Positions 22,968 to 35,239 of a stretch of DNA of 64,000 nucleotides are shown piece by piece. Position 1 is the stretch's first letter; each line of letters opens with the position of its first letter. Both the position numbers and the translations under genes were made by a program. Source of the stretch: Inia geoffrensis (taxonomy: Eukaryota > Chordata > Mammalia > Artiodactyla > Iniidae); contig CM070899.1 in the NCBI GenBank assembly GCA_036417435.1, positions 170,653,494 through 170,717,493 on the forward strand, in the 5' to 3' direction. The notes under the pieces were generated by a model. It worked only from the letters and a program-made list of their open reading frames with translations, was not told where the DNA came from and ran no database searches.

Positions 22968-23244
22968 AAGAAACGGGAATGCGTAGTGTTAGAAATAACT
23001 GGTGATCAATCATTGTCATCACCATCTCAGGACCAGAGCGATGGCTCCTATCCTCTGCTTTTAAATGTGAATGAAAACCGCCCCACTTTTCCCCTCTAAC
23101 CAGCAGAGCCAGGAACTATGAAGAGCTCTGGGGAAGTATCCAGGGGGGCCACCAGCCTCGGACCCCACAAGGGGGAGGGCAGGGGCAGAAGGACCAGCTG
23201 GCACTGTCAGTCTGTCTCTACTCGCCACCAACAAAGATCCTGGC
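22968..23244. other. Intron, no recognised feature
   Basis: Unique GC-moderate sequence; nothing supported. Confidence 0.4.
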
Positions 23245-23259
23245 AAGAGGGAAAGCCGC

Positions 23260-23487
23260 GGGCTTCCCTGGTGGCGCGGTGGTTGAGAGTCCGCCTGCCG
23301 ACGCAGGGGACACGGGTTCGTGCCCCGGTCTGGGAAGATCCCACATGCCGCGGAGCGGCTGGGCCCGTGGGCCATGGCCGCTGAGCCTGCGCGTCCGGAG
23401 CCGGTGCTCCGCAACGGGAGAGGCCACAGCAGTGAGAGGCCCGCGTACCGCAAAAAAAAAAATAAAATAAAAAATAAAATAAAATAA
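23260..23487 (+). mobile_element. Young short-form CHR SINE
   Basis: Near-consensus copy ending gcccgcgtaccgc then A-rich (AAAAT)n. Perfect 15-bp target-site duplication aagagggaaagccgc at 23245-23259 and 23488-23502. High CpG content remains intact, which indicates recent insertion. Confidence 0.98.
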
Positions 23488-23502
23488 AAGAGGGAAAGCC
23501 GC

Positions 23503-24149
23503 TCACTAAAGACAATTTGATACAGTTTTATAATTCCTGTTCTTCAGTTTTGTGTTCTAAATATACACTATACACGGCAAATATGCACCACCACGCTTTT
23601 ACTAAAAGCAGGGAAAGGACAAGGGAATGACTTCTTGCACACAAATGTGCTCTGGGGGGCAGCGAATTTAGGACAATTAAGTACTCTTTAAATGAACTAA
23701 GATGTTCTGTATTTAGGGGGGAAAAACCCTCCCATTTTCCACTGGACCTATTTGTTCCGTGCCTAAATAAGGACAACATTTTAGGGATTTATTTCACGTG
23801 TAAGTATTTTGAAGGGAAGACTTCTGAATCTCACTGATCTAGCTCACTTGTCAGACAATTAATAAATAACACAGTGTTATACTGTGGAATCAAACATTTA
23901 CTATTATTTGAAAAAGGTCTAAATAGCCATCATTTCCCTCTACCTTTTCTGCTGATCAGCTACCAATCAACACAGACCAATATCTAAAAAACTATTTTGT
24001 ATTTCAGAAGTTTATAGTATAGACCAAGTCCCAAACTGTCTGTGTTTAACCCTCTCAGTAGGCAAATAACCACAAAATATTTTAGGGGGTGGACGGGGTG
24101 TCCTGGTTATTTTTCAATAAGGCTTCTCAAAAGCCTTTTCTTATGAGAG
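23503..24149. other. Intron, no recognised feature
   Basis: AT-rich unique sequence. Confidence 0.4.
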
Positions 24150-24395
24150 TAAAGGGTACTAAATAGATTATATACAACATAAATACAAGTAACAGGTTCA
24201 TAAAATATGAAATATTTAGAAGTAAAAGTATCTACTATCTGCAACTTACTCTCAAATGGTTCAGGAAAAAAAATTTATGTAAGAAAGAAAAAATCATAAA
24301 GCAATTGTGGCAAAATGTTAACTGCAGGTAAAGTTAGTTCTATTCCAACTTTTCTGTAAGTCTGAAATTGTTTACAAATAAAACACTAAGGAAAA
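24150..24395 (+). mobile_element. Old L1M-like 3' UTR fragment
   Basis: Resembles the 3' end of old L1M elements: gtatctactatctgcaactt, actctcaaatggttcaggaa, gtggcaaaatgttaactgca, caacttttctgtaagtctga. No open frame. Confidence 0.5.
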
Positions 24396-24439
24396 TGTAT
24401 CAGCAGGTTTACTGCACAAAAGAAAAGTTATCTAGGCTG

Positions 24440-25469
24440 TGAACTCTTTCCTGCACATTCTGCCTTTCCTCGCCTCTGATTCCCATCCCACAAGCTCCTT
24501 TCCTTCTCAGACTTCTAGGAAAGCAGGCTCTCCTCCCACTCCCCGCTGCAAGCCGCCTCCAAACATGGCTTCCGTCTCCTCTCAACTGAAACCTTTCTCA
24601 CCAAAGTCATCAACGACCCTCATCCCCAAATCTACCAACACACTTGCTCTAACCAGACTGCAGCTTTTCTGGTAGAGATGTGGCTCCAACTACGGCTTCT
24701 GTGCTCAGTCTCTTCATGCAGTTTTCTTCCTCTAACCCTTATACTTCCCTTGTATTTCATACACCATGGTCATTTTGCCCCATCTCCTGTCAATTCCCAG
24801 TGCTGTGCCTTGCGAAGGCTCCTGAGGCTCCCCAGGCTCAGTGGGAGGCGGTGGCGCCGGACGTCTGCCCTGGCTGGAGGGTGGAGAGGAGCAGAGCACG
24901 CCTCCGGGAACCTGACACCCCTCCCTGCTCCACCCAGGATCTGACTTCCTGCTCTACAGGCTCTCTTTAGGGAAACTCACCTCCTTCTACAATTTCAACT
25001 ACTTAGTTCCAATACATGCCAAATGTTCTCTTCAAGGCATGCTTCTCCACTGACTTCTAGACCCATGCTGCAAACCATTCAGGGGCAGTTCCACTTACTG
25101 CTCCATGGGCATGAACTCATCCACCACCAAAACACACTCTTTTCTCCATAACCCCAAACTGAGTTAAATGGCACTGTTGGCTTTGTTGTCCAAGCACAAA
25201 TTCTAAAAACTTCCCTGATCTCTACTGTTCCCTTACCTCTCACACATCCAAATCTACATAGTCAATTATCCTGTTTGTCTTTAGAAGCACCTTTCTCATT
25301 TCCATTATTACGTCCACCACCTTAATTTAAGTCCTCATCATCTGTCACGTGGATACTGCAATACCCTCCCAACATATCTCTGTACCTCTAACCCCCTCCA
25401 TCACCAAGTCTCCACACTGATTTACTAGGACTATCCTTGAAAAATACAAATCTAACTGAATTTGTAAAA
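24440..25469 (+). mobile_element. L2 LINE remnant (segment 1)
   Basis: Diverged L2: ttctcaccaaagtcatcaac, a C-rich middle, then caccaagtctccacactgat and aaaaatacaaatctaactg. It resumes after the L1 piece that follows. Open frames at 24439-24970 are compositional. Confidence 0.6.
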
Positions 25470-25588
25470 ACAAAAAAAAATTTTTTAAACATCTTTATTG
25501 GAGTATAATTGCTTTACACTGTTGTGTTAGTTGCTGCTGTATAACAAAGTGAACCAGCTATACATATACATATAACAAAAATATATTA
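25470..25588 (-). mobile_element. L1 3' end fragment inside the L2
   Basis: Left A/T tail then catctttattggagtataat, tgctttacactgttgtgtta, gttgctgctgtataacaaag: the reverse complement of a ruminant/whale L1 3' end. About 110 bp, severely 5'-truncated. Confidence 0.8.
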
Positions 25589-25589
25589 A

Positions 25590-26030
25590 ATGACGGGGAA
25601 AATAACACAAGCCCAGATCATGACCCCATCCCACAGTTCTCCAGTAGTTTCTCACCGTCCATCATCACCAGGCTGGCATCCCTCACTTTGGCCCCTCCCA
25701 ACTTCACTGCTCATATCTTATGTTCCAAACATGACAATATCTTCTGTTCCCCTAAACATCAACTTGTTTCACACCCTTGTATTTTGAGTGGCTTTTCCTT
25801 GGCTGAAGAGTCCTTGTCCTTCAGGCAAACTCCTATTTACAGCCTTTTAAAACTATGTTCAAACGTCAAGTCCTGCAGGCAGACCTTCCTAACTCCCACC
25901 AAAGCTCCTGCTATCCAGGCAATTTCTGTGTGTCTCCGGTCACACTACTTCACCATCTTTTAATTATAAAGCCATCTCTCTCCCCACACTATGAACCTGA
26001 TCATAACTGATGACTAATCAACTGTGAATT
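25590..26030 (+). mobile_element. L2 LINE remnant (segment 2, 3' part)
   Basis: Continues the L2: gttctccagtagtttctcac, then tcaaacgtcaagtcctgcagg and accttcctaactcccacc, matching the L2 3' UTR pattern. Confidence 0.65.
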
Positions 26031-26179
26031 AATTTTATGTATCTTTAACAACTCACATTGCTTCTGCTTCCAAGTTCTAAGCTTAACATTTAAGGCTACC
26101 TACCATGCATTCCTTATTTATACTACCTATGTATCTGTATCTTCCATTTCCACAAACTGATGTACTCTCCAAGAACCAC

Positions 26180-26395
26180 CCTCAGGTGGTCAGCAAACGT
26201 TCTCCATCAAGATCTAGATAGTAAATATTTTAGGCTTCATGGGCCACACGATCTTCATAGCAACTACTCACCTCGACATCACAGAGCAAAGGCAGCCAAA
26301 GACAAGATGTAAAGGACGGGTGTGGTTTTGTTCCAATAAGATTTTATTTATAAAACAGGCATCCAGCAGCACAGTTGGCCCTGCTCTAGACTGAT
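26180..26395 (+). mobile_element. hAT-Charlie non-autonomous DNA transposon (MITE)
   Basis: Contains ggtggtcagcaaacg, agatagtaaatattttaggct, tcatgggccac, gcaactactcac and ataagattttatttataaaa, the landmarks of a very common mammalian hAT MITE whose consensus begins caggggtcggcaaact. No coding capacity. Confidence 0.8.
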
Positions 26396-26399
26396 TTTC

Positions 26400-27048
26400 G
26401 CCTCAGGTTTGTCCACACTTCTCCTCTGGCCTGGAAAGCCTGCCTGAGGTCTATTCTGTGTCCACCCTCTGACCTCAGAGACCTTACACGGTGTTCCTTC
26501 CTCTACGTTTCCTCAGCACTTGACGGAAACTGCTCATCTGACGTTTAGCCTCTGCCATCCATAATTCTGAATTCTCGCTCAACACCAGAGCCATTTCACC
26601 AGCTTACCACTGTAAACCCTCACAGGGCAACAGGCCCTGACTTCAAGTTTGCAAACGTTCAACCCCAGCACATGACCCTACACACCAGGGGCGATACCGA
26701 TGCTGCTGGTCAGGTAACTTGGTCACTAGCGCTTGTCGTGGAGGCTAGCTGACCTTTCCAGCCCATGGGTTATGCCCGGGCACACTTCCATATTGCTTTA
26801 TTCAGACTTTTAAACTGTTATTTTAAAACCTACTTTCCTTATAATTGTTTCACTGTTTAAAAAATTTTCTATCTAAAACTATAAATGGAAACTTTCCCGT
26901 TCATATATTCTCTTATAAGGTCGGGTATTCTCAGTATCTCAAACCCTAAGGTCAAGTTTGTTTTCCAGAGAGACACATTTTCTTTCTCTTTAATTTTACA
27001 GTGAGTCATTAACCGAAATTAACTTTATATAAAAGGCATCTACACTTT
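26400..27048. other. Intron, no clear feature
   Basis: C/T-moderate sequence to about 26600 may be more degraded L2. A phrase gatgctgctggtcagg near 26698-26713 resembles MER5A but is too short to call. Confidence 0.4.
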
Positions 27049-27063
27049 AAAATGAGATACAAC

Positions 27064-27371
27064 AGGACTTCCCTGGTGGTGGAGTGGTTAAGAATCCACC
27101 TACCAATGCAGGGGACACGGGTTCGAGCCCTGGTCCAGGAAGATCCCACATGCCGCGGAGCAACTAAGCCCGTGCGCCACAACTACTGAGCCCACGTTCC
27201 ACAACTACTGAATCCCGTGCTCCACAAGAAGAGAAGCCACTGCAATGAGAAGCCCACACACCGCAACAAACAGTCCCCTCTCGCCTCAACTAGAGGAAGC
27301 CCGCGCACAGCAACGAAGACCCAACGCAGCCACACATACATACATACACACATACATAAATTTTAAAAATG
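27064..27371 (+). mobile_element. CHR-type SINE, long form
   Basis: Starts ggacttccctggtggtgg; ends in a (CATA)n-rich tail at about 27333-27358. Target-site copies aatgagat at 27051-27058 and 27372-27379. Confidence 0.93.
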
Positions 27372-27379
27372 AATGAGAT

Positions 27380-28709
27380 GACAGATAAACTCCTATCAAG
27401 TTTCTGCTAATAAGCTACTGCTTTTTCCATTTAAAAGCTTAATTTTTAAGCTAAAGTCATATTCATACAGCACTAAAATAAAGAAAACAAGAAGCATACG
27501 CAATGCAGATACACAGGAAAAGAAGCTCTGTGTAACCACCTAAGGCCACAAACACACAACATCTGGAAAAGCTCTTACTCATCCTGTCACTGTCCCTTCC
27601 AAAGTGAAAGTCATTTCAAAAAAGACTGTTTCTGCTTCTCTGCTAACAATAGTCTAAAAGCCAACTTGTTCCTGAGTCACAATGGCTCCATTCTGCAACA
27701 CGGTGGAACAGGCTGTGTTCAGAAGGAAGGGGCCCGACACCTGTCAGTGCTGCAGAACCCCACACCACGACATTCCCTGCAGGAGTGGCCAGGAGCACAA
27801 AGCCCATGTTTCAAAGCATGCAATTTTATGGAAAAGTGCGTTTTCTCAGACTATTTTATAATTGTAGCACTTGGAAATCAGAATTAACTTCCTATATTAA
27901 ATTTCTACTGCTAGATTTTATGTCCCTTTAGTATAAGAACTTTTGTGAAATTTTACATTTCAAGAAACTTCAGTCAGTCAAATTTTAACGCAGCCCTTTC
28001 TTTAATTAAAAAAGGGGGGCGTGTAAACAAGGACCACTTAATTTTAAATATTACCATATTTTTATTCATCTAAAAAGGGGGGGGGATTTCCCTTCTCATC
28101 TTAAACATTTATCATCTTCCATTTTCTATTACAGGCCTAGTCTCAAGTAAATAATCTAATGCATGTTATTCATTTCATTCTGGCTCCTTAAGAGACTCTG
28201 TATTTCCAGCAAATGGGACCTTGACAGGGAGGTGCTGCTAACAATATAGCATGAACTCTGGATTAGCAACCACAATACTCTCAGCTGAAGAAAAAGCATA
28301 CCATTCTTCAATGCCTCAAGCCCACAGCTATACAACAGAAATAAGAGCACCCATCCTTAAACAACTTCACAGAAACACAAACCAAAATCATGTGTAAAAA
28401 GAGATGTCTTGACATAGCAATGCTACATGAAAAGCCAGACGCTTCAGCTGAACTAATTTATAAGTTAGATGATCTCTCCAGCAGCATGATTAAAAGTGTT
28501 ATTAACTAGCAAACACCTGTTGTGTAATGTTGATTGGAAGTACAGTTGACTAGGGACTGGGCCCCAGTGTGCTCAACTATGTGTCCCTTCGACTTTGGAA
28601 CTTACTTCCGGCTCCATCATTTCTGCTGCTTAGCATCTCTGTTTCCAAGCGCTGGACATCCTTTTTTTTGAGGTCTTTTTTTTTTTTTGAAAGTCCCAAT
28701 GTAGCTAGT
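27380..28709. other. Intron with G runs
   Basis: Unique AT-rich sequence. Homopolymer-like G runs lie at about 28013-28019 and 28076-28086, and T runs at 28661-28690. No exon supported. Confidence 0.45.
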
Positions 28710-28711
28710 TA

Positions 28712-28850
28712 CAGCAATCCTATAAAGGTGGGTCTTTTGATCCCCATTTTACCAATGGAAATGCAGAGGCCAAGAGAGACCTAAACAACTGGCCCAATAT
28801 CTCAAAGCTAGAAACTAGCAGACCCAGTACCCAAACCTAGCTCACCTGAC
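28712..28850 (-). mobile_element. MIR SINE fragment
   Basis: Reversed core: gatccccattttaccaatgg, aaatgcagaggccaagag, ctcaaagctagaaactagca. Confidence 0.7.
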
Positions 28851-29239
28851 CCCATAATTTATGAACCATTTTAATCTCCTACAGATATAAATCATATGTG
28901 AACTCAGCATACCGGAGAAGCATAAAGCTACTTCCTTACAGAGCTGCCTCTAGGGTGCAGTGAATAAGGACAATTGCCCAAGATTCTTTCTCTCTGTAGC
29001 CTAAGAAAATCCCAGACCCAGGAAACGCAGCCACAGTCAGGAGCGGAGCTGGCAATTCCTTGGTACGTTTGACCAGTCCCTAAATCTACTACCTCAAAGG
29101 CCAGGCAAACGGTGCCTCATTCAAGCTCCTGGTGCCATGCTGCTCTGTGGTCAATTACATTCCCCTCCAGGACAGCCACGTGTTCATTTAAACAGTTAAC
29201 TTATCATTATTTTGATTGAAGAAAGGAGAGACGGTCTAG
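28851..29239. other. Intron, no recognised feature
   Basis: Unique sequence; nothing supported. Confidence 0.4.
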
Positions 29240-29960
29240 ATGTGTCCCAAGCGCTCTCTTCTCCACAGTTCCCTGAAGTTCACAGAACCACCACGCAGTT
29301 GCTCAAACCAGAACACAGTTCCCTTGCCTCATGCATCCAACACGTGCTGCTAATGTTACTACCTCAATCTTACCGTCATCATCTCTCACCTGCACAACTC
29401 ACCTCCACATCTCCACTCTAGATTGTTCTAATCTACTCTCCAACTCTGACAAGTGTTCCTCCCGCCTTCCCTCTCTTCTTAAACTCCCTCCCTGGCTTCT
29501 CACAGCTCTTAGTGTAAACACCCCGAGAGGACTGCCACATCCTATCTGCCAGGCTTCGTCTGGCCCTGCCCACCTCTCAGGACTCACCCTCCGTCACCTT
29601 CCCTCCCTCTCTTGTTTGCGCCACATGGGCTTCCTGTAGCTCCTGGACCGCAGGCAGCAGTCCACATGCTTTCCCCTCCACTCAAAAGGCCCCGTACCAC
29701 CACTGGTGCCCACCCATCCCTCAGACCTCAGCTCAGCCGTCATGTCTGCAGTAAAATACACCCCCTGGTTCTCTGCTGCAGGCTCTCCCGAACACCCACA
29801 GCACTCATCGCAGGGCTCTGATCTAACACCCACGACGCCTCCCAACTAAAAATAACACGGCAGCAGTGACAGCGTCTGTTTTTGTTCACCATTTTAACCC
29901 AAAGCTTGGCATATAGTAAGTACATCATAAATAGCTATTAGATGAATAAAAGAATAACAT
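29240..29960 (+). mobile_element. L2 LINE 3' end
   Basis: Runs from C/T-rich ORF2-end sequence (ctcacctgcacaactcacct, ctccctccctggcttctcac) through tcagacctcagctcagccgtc to the tail cttggcatatagtaagtaca and agatgaataaaagaa. Good collinearity with the L2 3' end. Open frames on both strands are incidental. Confidence 0.75.
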
Positions 29961-30429
29961 ATAATCAGAATGTGCTGACTCACGTACAGAAAGAGTGAGC
30001 CAATTTACGTTCCCACAGACTATGAAAGTGACTTTCCCCACCTTCGCCACCAGGTACCAGGGAAGTTTTGATGTCCTGGTTAAGTGGCTGCTGCCAGGCT
30101 CAGGAGGGGCTGTGGTCCAGGACACAGCGTGTGATGCCAGGTTCCCTCACAGCTGGCCACCGTCAGCACTTGACTTGTTGCCTTTCCTTAAATCTCAATG
30201 AAGGATGTAATTTGAGACCTGATTTCAGCCTGTTGTACCAAGACCTCGGACAGGCTGCTGCTGACACTACAGCTTACTCCTGGCAAATCCCAGAAGTTGA
30301 TCTCAACTCCCTTGTAACCTATGTTATTTATTTACGTATATGCTTCCGTGGGACACAACTGATTTCCCTTATATACATACGTGGAGAGCGTGTGTACCAA
30401 TAAATACTGTCATATTTACACACACACGT
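29961..30429. other. Intron, no recognised feature
   Basis: Unique sequence with a weak ATACA-rich patch near 30360-30425. Confidence 0.4.
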
Positions 30430-30650
30430 CATTAACATTTATGGAACACTTATTATGTGCCAGGCAAAACACCAAAGGCTTTACATGCATTATTTCAGTT
30501 ACTTCTTACCAGAAGGCTTTCAAGAACATTCTATCATTGTATCCATTTTAAAATGAGGAAACTGGAGGTTAAAAGGCTGGGTAACTCGCCCAAGGCTACC
30601 ACGCGCAAGTGGCAGAGCGGGCGGGCGTTTGTCTGCCGCAGACCCGCCAT
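30430..30650 (-). mobile_element. MIR SINE, near full length
   Basis: Reversed MIR: acacttattatgtgccaggc, tttacatgcattatttcagt, aaaatgaggaaactggaggt, taactcgcccaaggctacca, gtggcagagcggg. Confidence 0.85.
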
Positions 30651-31204
30651 CTCTTCCCCCAACTTCACTGGACTTCTGCCCAACTACAGCCAACCAGCAG
30701 GAGCTCAGCAGGAGCTTGAAAAGAAACATGTTGTTTTGGCCTTCTTTTTTTTAAGAGAAGAGAATACCATCTTTAGCTTAATTAGTCTTTCCATGCCAGG
30801 GCAGGCCCTGGCTACACACGGAGCTAGCACAGTGGGTTTATTTGGAGACCCATCTCCACCATGGAATGAACTCTCAAGGCCAGACGTAAACACATACAAT
30901 CATATGCATCAAAGAAAGGGGGGAAAAAACTACCAAGAGTAATACAATTTATTTTGTGAGTTTTTTGAAACTGGCTTTTTTGATTGCACCCTTGCACCCT
31001 TTTTTGATTGCACCCTTGCCAGCCTGGCTGGAAAACCACAACATGCACTTTGGAAGCAAGTACTTTTAGCACAGAGAAAACCACCACATCCCTCCCTGGA
31101 AAAACGCCCTTGACGTACAAAGCCTGGCGCACAGCAACAACAGGGCCCTCTCTCTGCTCGCAGTTACGCCTTGTCCACCTTTATCCCTGTCCACTTCAAG
31201 AAAA
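30651..31204. repeat. Intron with a 24-bp tandem duplication
   Basis: ttttttgattgcacccttgc occurs at 30976-30995 and 31000-31019. The remainder is unique. Confidence 0.7.
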
Positions 31205-31500
31205 AAATCAGCTGTACTGAGGTAATCTACATACAATGAAATGTATACCCATTTTGAGTGTACAATGAGTTTTGACAAATTTATACATTGTGTGACCACC
31301 AATATAATCAAGATACAGAGTATTTTCATAACCTCAAATGTGCTCATGTGCCCCCTTCCCAATCCACACACCTGCCTTCACCCCCCAACACAGGCAAGCA
31401 CTCATTTGCTTTGTCACTCACTGCAAACTGGATTCGTCTTTTGAAGACTTTCACACAAACAGATGTAGAAACTATTACTCTTGCCCACTCTTGACTTACA
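31205..31500 (-). mobile_element. Old L1M 3' UTR fragment
   Basis: Reverse complement of an old L1 3' end: actgaggtaatctacatac, caatgaaatgtatacccatt, gagttttgacaaatttatac, gaccaccaatataatcaaga. No coding sequence. Confidence 0.75.
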
Positions 31501-32019
31501 CATCTTCTCCACTGCGCACTGTTTTGTGAATGCTGATATTTGACAGATTCCAGCTGTCCTGTCTGATGCAGGAGTGCTTTGTTCCAGTGATCCACAGGGT
31601 GGTGAGTGAGGCACGTTCAAACCAAACTCACACAGGCGTGCGTGTGCATGCAAACAGCCAAGCCCCGGCGCGGTGCCCGATACTCTGGGCCAGCTTGAGG
31701 GATCAAGCCTGGGAAGCCCTGGTTAAGTGTGAATCCCAGGAGAGTTCCCTGTGACACTGGCTGCTGCAAACTCAGACCCCAAGTCACGGCAGATCCTCTG
31801 GTCCCTCTGGAGTTGCGTTAAGCTTCGCTTTTGTCTCATTTAACATTTCAACCCCAGTTTTCCGTTTCTCTTCCTTCCCTTTTTATGATATCTTCCCACG
31901 TGTGTAGGTGTCAAACAGAAAAGGCATGCTGGTTTCTTGAGTGGACGTGAGGGCGGGACATGAAGACACGTGACGGCCCCCTCTTCCCTTGGAGGAGGGC
32001 TCCTCTCCACTAATCCATC
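31501..32019. other. Intron, no recognised feature
   Basis: Unique sequence; nothing supported. Confidence 0.4.
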
Positions 32020-32150
32020 CGAGGCAGCCGTGCTCACGTGGCTGCGCGTGAGACTCACCTGGGAAGCTTAAAAAATACTGACGCCAGCATCCACACCAAC
32101 AGCTCCCAATTCAACGGGTGTGAGATGGCCCGGCAGACCGCAGAGCTGGT
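32020..32150 (+). mobile_element. MER5A-like hAT MITE fragment
   Basis: gtgagactcacctgggaagctt, then aatactgacgccagcatcc and cagctcccaattcaac follow the MER5A order (agaatcacctggagg, then a gggccccacccca-like middle). Diverged. Confidence 0.55.
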
Positions 32151-33562
32151 CAGGGAGGCTGCGGGGCGGCCAGAGTGAGCAGCGGGGCCCTGGGTCAGCC
32201 TCCCCCGGGCAGTGCACTGCCCCTGTCCCACCATGACACACCCAACAGGGGCCCAAGTCCCTCACCCTAAGATCTGAATGCTTCAGTGCACCCAAGTACC
32301 AACTGTGTCCCCCGACAAAATTCATGGCCTGCTGCGTGCCCTCGTGCTGCAGTCTGAGCAGTGGATTTTTCCAGTGATGCTTAATAAAGCTGTGATAGGG
32401 TCTGTCACATTTAATCACTAACACAAAGCCCAAGGTATTGAAGGGATCTGATTTCTGCTCCACATAAGGCACAGATATACTTCTGAAGAGTGCACCAATG
32501 TATCTTAGAAACGGCTTCTGCGACTGTGGTTCCAGCTGTCTGGGTCGAGACAGGAAGCTCCAGAGGCACAATGGCTTCTCCTCAAATAAAGGAAGCACAA
32601 AGCCTACTGGTGACGCACAGACGGGTGGAAATCTGGCTTCTTCCTCAGAACACAATTTTGAATCCTATTCTGTCAGAGTGCTTGTCCACGCAGAAACGGC
32701 AATTCAGAATATACTGCGCCAGGGTGGAGCGTTTCCAGAAAGACTTCTGGCCTCAACTTGACATTTTATTTTTGAGACAAAGAGTTCCAGGGAACTGGAT
32801 ACTGGCTTTAAAGTCAGTGAAACCACTGGTTCAGCATCACAGAATTTCCAGATAACTAATGCTGTAATATAACATACTGTTAAAGAAATTTTAAGAGTGT
32901 TTTTTAAAAGGTACTACACACCATCCTGCCTTCCTAAGCAGAGTACCTGAAACAGCATTTTGCCTGTTCCCGATGCCTGTCCACAGTCATCAGGATAAAC
33001 CACCAGCGACTGAGTGTTAATACAGTGAAGCGGCTGCTGAGGCACGCTGGGCTCTTTGCACCAAGGTGAAGTGGAGTTTGACGTGTGGAGTTTTTTCAGG
33101 CCTTGGTTTATTGCTCTATAGTTTTGCCATCTCCTGCTTCACCATCAGACTTCCCTGAGACCCTGCTGCCAACTGGGAAAGCAGGCAACACAGCATGTCT
33201 GCAGAGAAGGTTTCAGAGCAAAGGCCTCGGGGTTACTCACCGTGTGCCACTGTGTGAGTTGGGTGTGTGGGCACGGGTGTGTGATGGGGCGGGAGAAGGG
33301 GAGGAGGGGCCAGGGTTTTAACTGAGCGAAGGTCTCTGATGTGAGAAGACTGACTGGGCTTCTTGGGGCTTCTTGGCGCTGCTGGCTGACCCCAGGGCCG
33401 AGTCCTCCCAGGGGACAGCAGGACGCTACAGGCCCTCCTGGCACCTCTTGGCAGCATGAAGAAGGAAGTAACCTCTCAGACGAGGTCCAGGGTCAAGGTT
33501 GGCTATGGCACTGGCCGAGTCTGTTTTTAGTTTTTCTGCAAAAGCAACCCCTATAACTATTT
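32151..33562. other. Intron, no recognised feature
   Basis: Unique sequence that includes the longest open frame outside low-complexity DNA (32068-32655 minus, 195 codons). That frame overlaps the MER5A relic at its 3' end and matches no protein I know, so it is not called as a gene. Confidence 0.45.
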
Positions 33563-33575
33563 AAACATTTACACA

Positions 33576-33790
33576 GGGGCTTCCCTGGTGGCGCAGTGGT
33601 TGAGAGTCCGCCTGCCGATGCAGGGGACACGGGTTCGTGCCCCGGTACGGGAAGATCCCACATGCCGTGGAGCGGGTGTGCCCGTGAGCCATGGCCGCTG
33701 AGCCTGCGCGTCCAGAGCCTGTGCTCCGCAACGGGAGAGGCCACAGCAGTGAGAGGCCCGCGTACCGCAAAAAAAAAAAAAAAAAAAAAA
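33576..33790 (+). mobile_element. Young short-form CHR SINE
   Basis: Near-consensus copy ending cgcgtaccgc plus an A tail. Perfect 13-bp target-site duplication aaacatttacaca at 33563-33575 and 33791-33803. Confidence 0.98.
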
Positions 33791-33829
33791 AAACATTTAC
33801 ACAATACAGAAACGTAAAAATTTATCAAG

Positions 33830-34335
33830 TGGAAAGTCCTCTATTATAATGTTACACTCGCTTCGCTCCCTTCACTACTGCTCTTAACTATCAAAACAAA
33901 AATTTTCCTAATCAAATCATTCTTTTCTCCCTCTGTGGTCTCACTACACGTTCACTCTACACAATGTTATAAACAAACCCTGGACAATTTTTACCTTACT
34001 GTTCTTCAGTGAGCCCTTCTTACTCATTTTGGATACACTTTCGTATCAGTACTTATAAAACTCATTTTAAGCCAAATACAATATCTCATTCTAGGAATGT
34101 ACCATAACTTATTTAACCAATCTCCAATAAACAGTTGCTTTATTATAGACAATGCTATGATGAACACCCTAGACCTTTGCAAATGTATACAAGTATTTCC
34201 AGGATAAATGCCTTTGAATGGAAATTCCTCAGTCATAGGGCACAAGTAAATTTAAACAGATATTGCCCAGTTGCCTTCCAATCAGGTTGTATCAATTTAC
34301 AGAACAACTTTTAATCTAATATGATACCAATGTGA
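33830..34335 (-). mobile_element. Old L1M 3' region
   Basis: Reverse complement of an old L1 3' UTR: aatgtaccataacttattta, accaatctccaataaacagt, caatgctatgatgaacaccc, aggataaatgcctttgaatgg, gatattgcccagttgccttc, ggttgtatcaatttacaga. Confidence 0.7.
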
Positions 34336-34339
34336 TAAT

Positions 34340-34904
34340 CTTTAGGCCCATCCAAGGTTCCTGGCCAAAATGGGAGAAAACAATAAAGAGTAAGTCAAAT
34401 AAATGGGAACTGCAATCCCAAAGCCCATCCTATTTGGAGGGAGCCCCCTCTCATGGGGGCCTGCAATCTCCGGAGCGGAGGATCAGCGTGTGCCTCCCCG
34501 GCGCCCAGGCCACACACATGACTGCACACGTGCGGAGTGAAAGCAGGGCACCCACACTACTCCTGGAGCACAGCACACAGCATCAGGACCCCTGCAGAAC
34601 CAGAGAAAACCCCGGAGGCTGAGGTCCCGGCCAGTTTACGGGGCTGGGAAGAAATCATGGTTCTCTTTGTTTGTTTTTAGAACCAATGCTGTACCTGACA
34701 TTTTTACTAACACTTTCCAAGCTCGTGTAGCGGGAGGACAAAGTGGATTAGACATTTCTCTAGAACTGTACCTAAAAGGAGATAGGTTATCAGCAAAGGA
34801 AATTTCTACAATCACACAATGCATGAGTTTCAAAGCATGAATTCTGTAACCTCTATGCATCTACTCAGGCACATTTTGGGACATACACCTTGGTTCTCAA
34901 CACT
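34340..34904. other. Intron, no recognised feature
   Basis: Unique sequence; nothing supported. Confidence 0.4.
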
Positions 34905-35085
34905 CCTGAGAGTTTGCAAGACCAGGCTCTGGTCACACTACTTGAGCGCTGGGGGACCCTGGGCCAGCGCTCACTAATAGCAGACATACCTCCTCGAGAT
35001 GATGCTGTGAGCATCGCATGAGAGAACAAGTGAGAAAACGCTCCGTAAGCCACAAAGCACTGTGGAAATGCGAGGGGCTATTTAC
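34905..35085 (+). mobile_element. MIR SINE fragment
   Basis: ccaggctctggtcacactac, gaccctgggccagcgctcac, gatgctgtgagcatcgcatg, taagccacaaagcactgtgg. Diverged MIR in sense order. Confidence 0.55.
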
Positions 35086-35089
35086 CACA

Positions 35090-35235
35090 ATTATAACAGA
35101 GTAACTAACATTTGAGAGCTTATGGTGGGGCTCTACATGAATTAACCTGTCCAACGCTCACAGCTGCTTTGAAGGAGGCGGGGGGGTTACTACCCATGCT
35201 GGGAGGGTCAGGATGTGGACGGAGCCTAGGAAGTC
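35090..35235 (-). mobile_element. MIR SINE fragment
   Basis: gtaactaacatttgagagctt, gaattaacctgtccaacgctca, then ggttactacccatgctgg. Reversed MIR order. Confidence 0.6.
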
Positions 35236-35239
35236 TGAC

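Noticed and set aside
23258..23460. Local CpG-rich sequence that could look like a small CpG island
   Set aside because: It is a young SINE with intact CpGs, as are 33576-33760 and 37660-37840. No unique CpG island or promoter was found.
30457..30942. 161-codon plus-strand open frame
   Set aside because: Its first half is a reversed MIR element and the rest is unrecognised.
32068..32655. 195-codon minus-strand open frame, longest in non-simple sequence
   Set aside because: Overlaps a MER5A-like relic, has no recognisable similarity and no plausible splice or start context; this length is expected by chance in 64 kb with GC-moderate patches.
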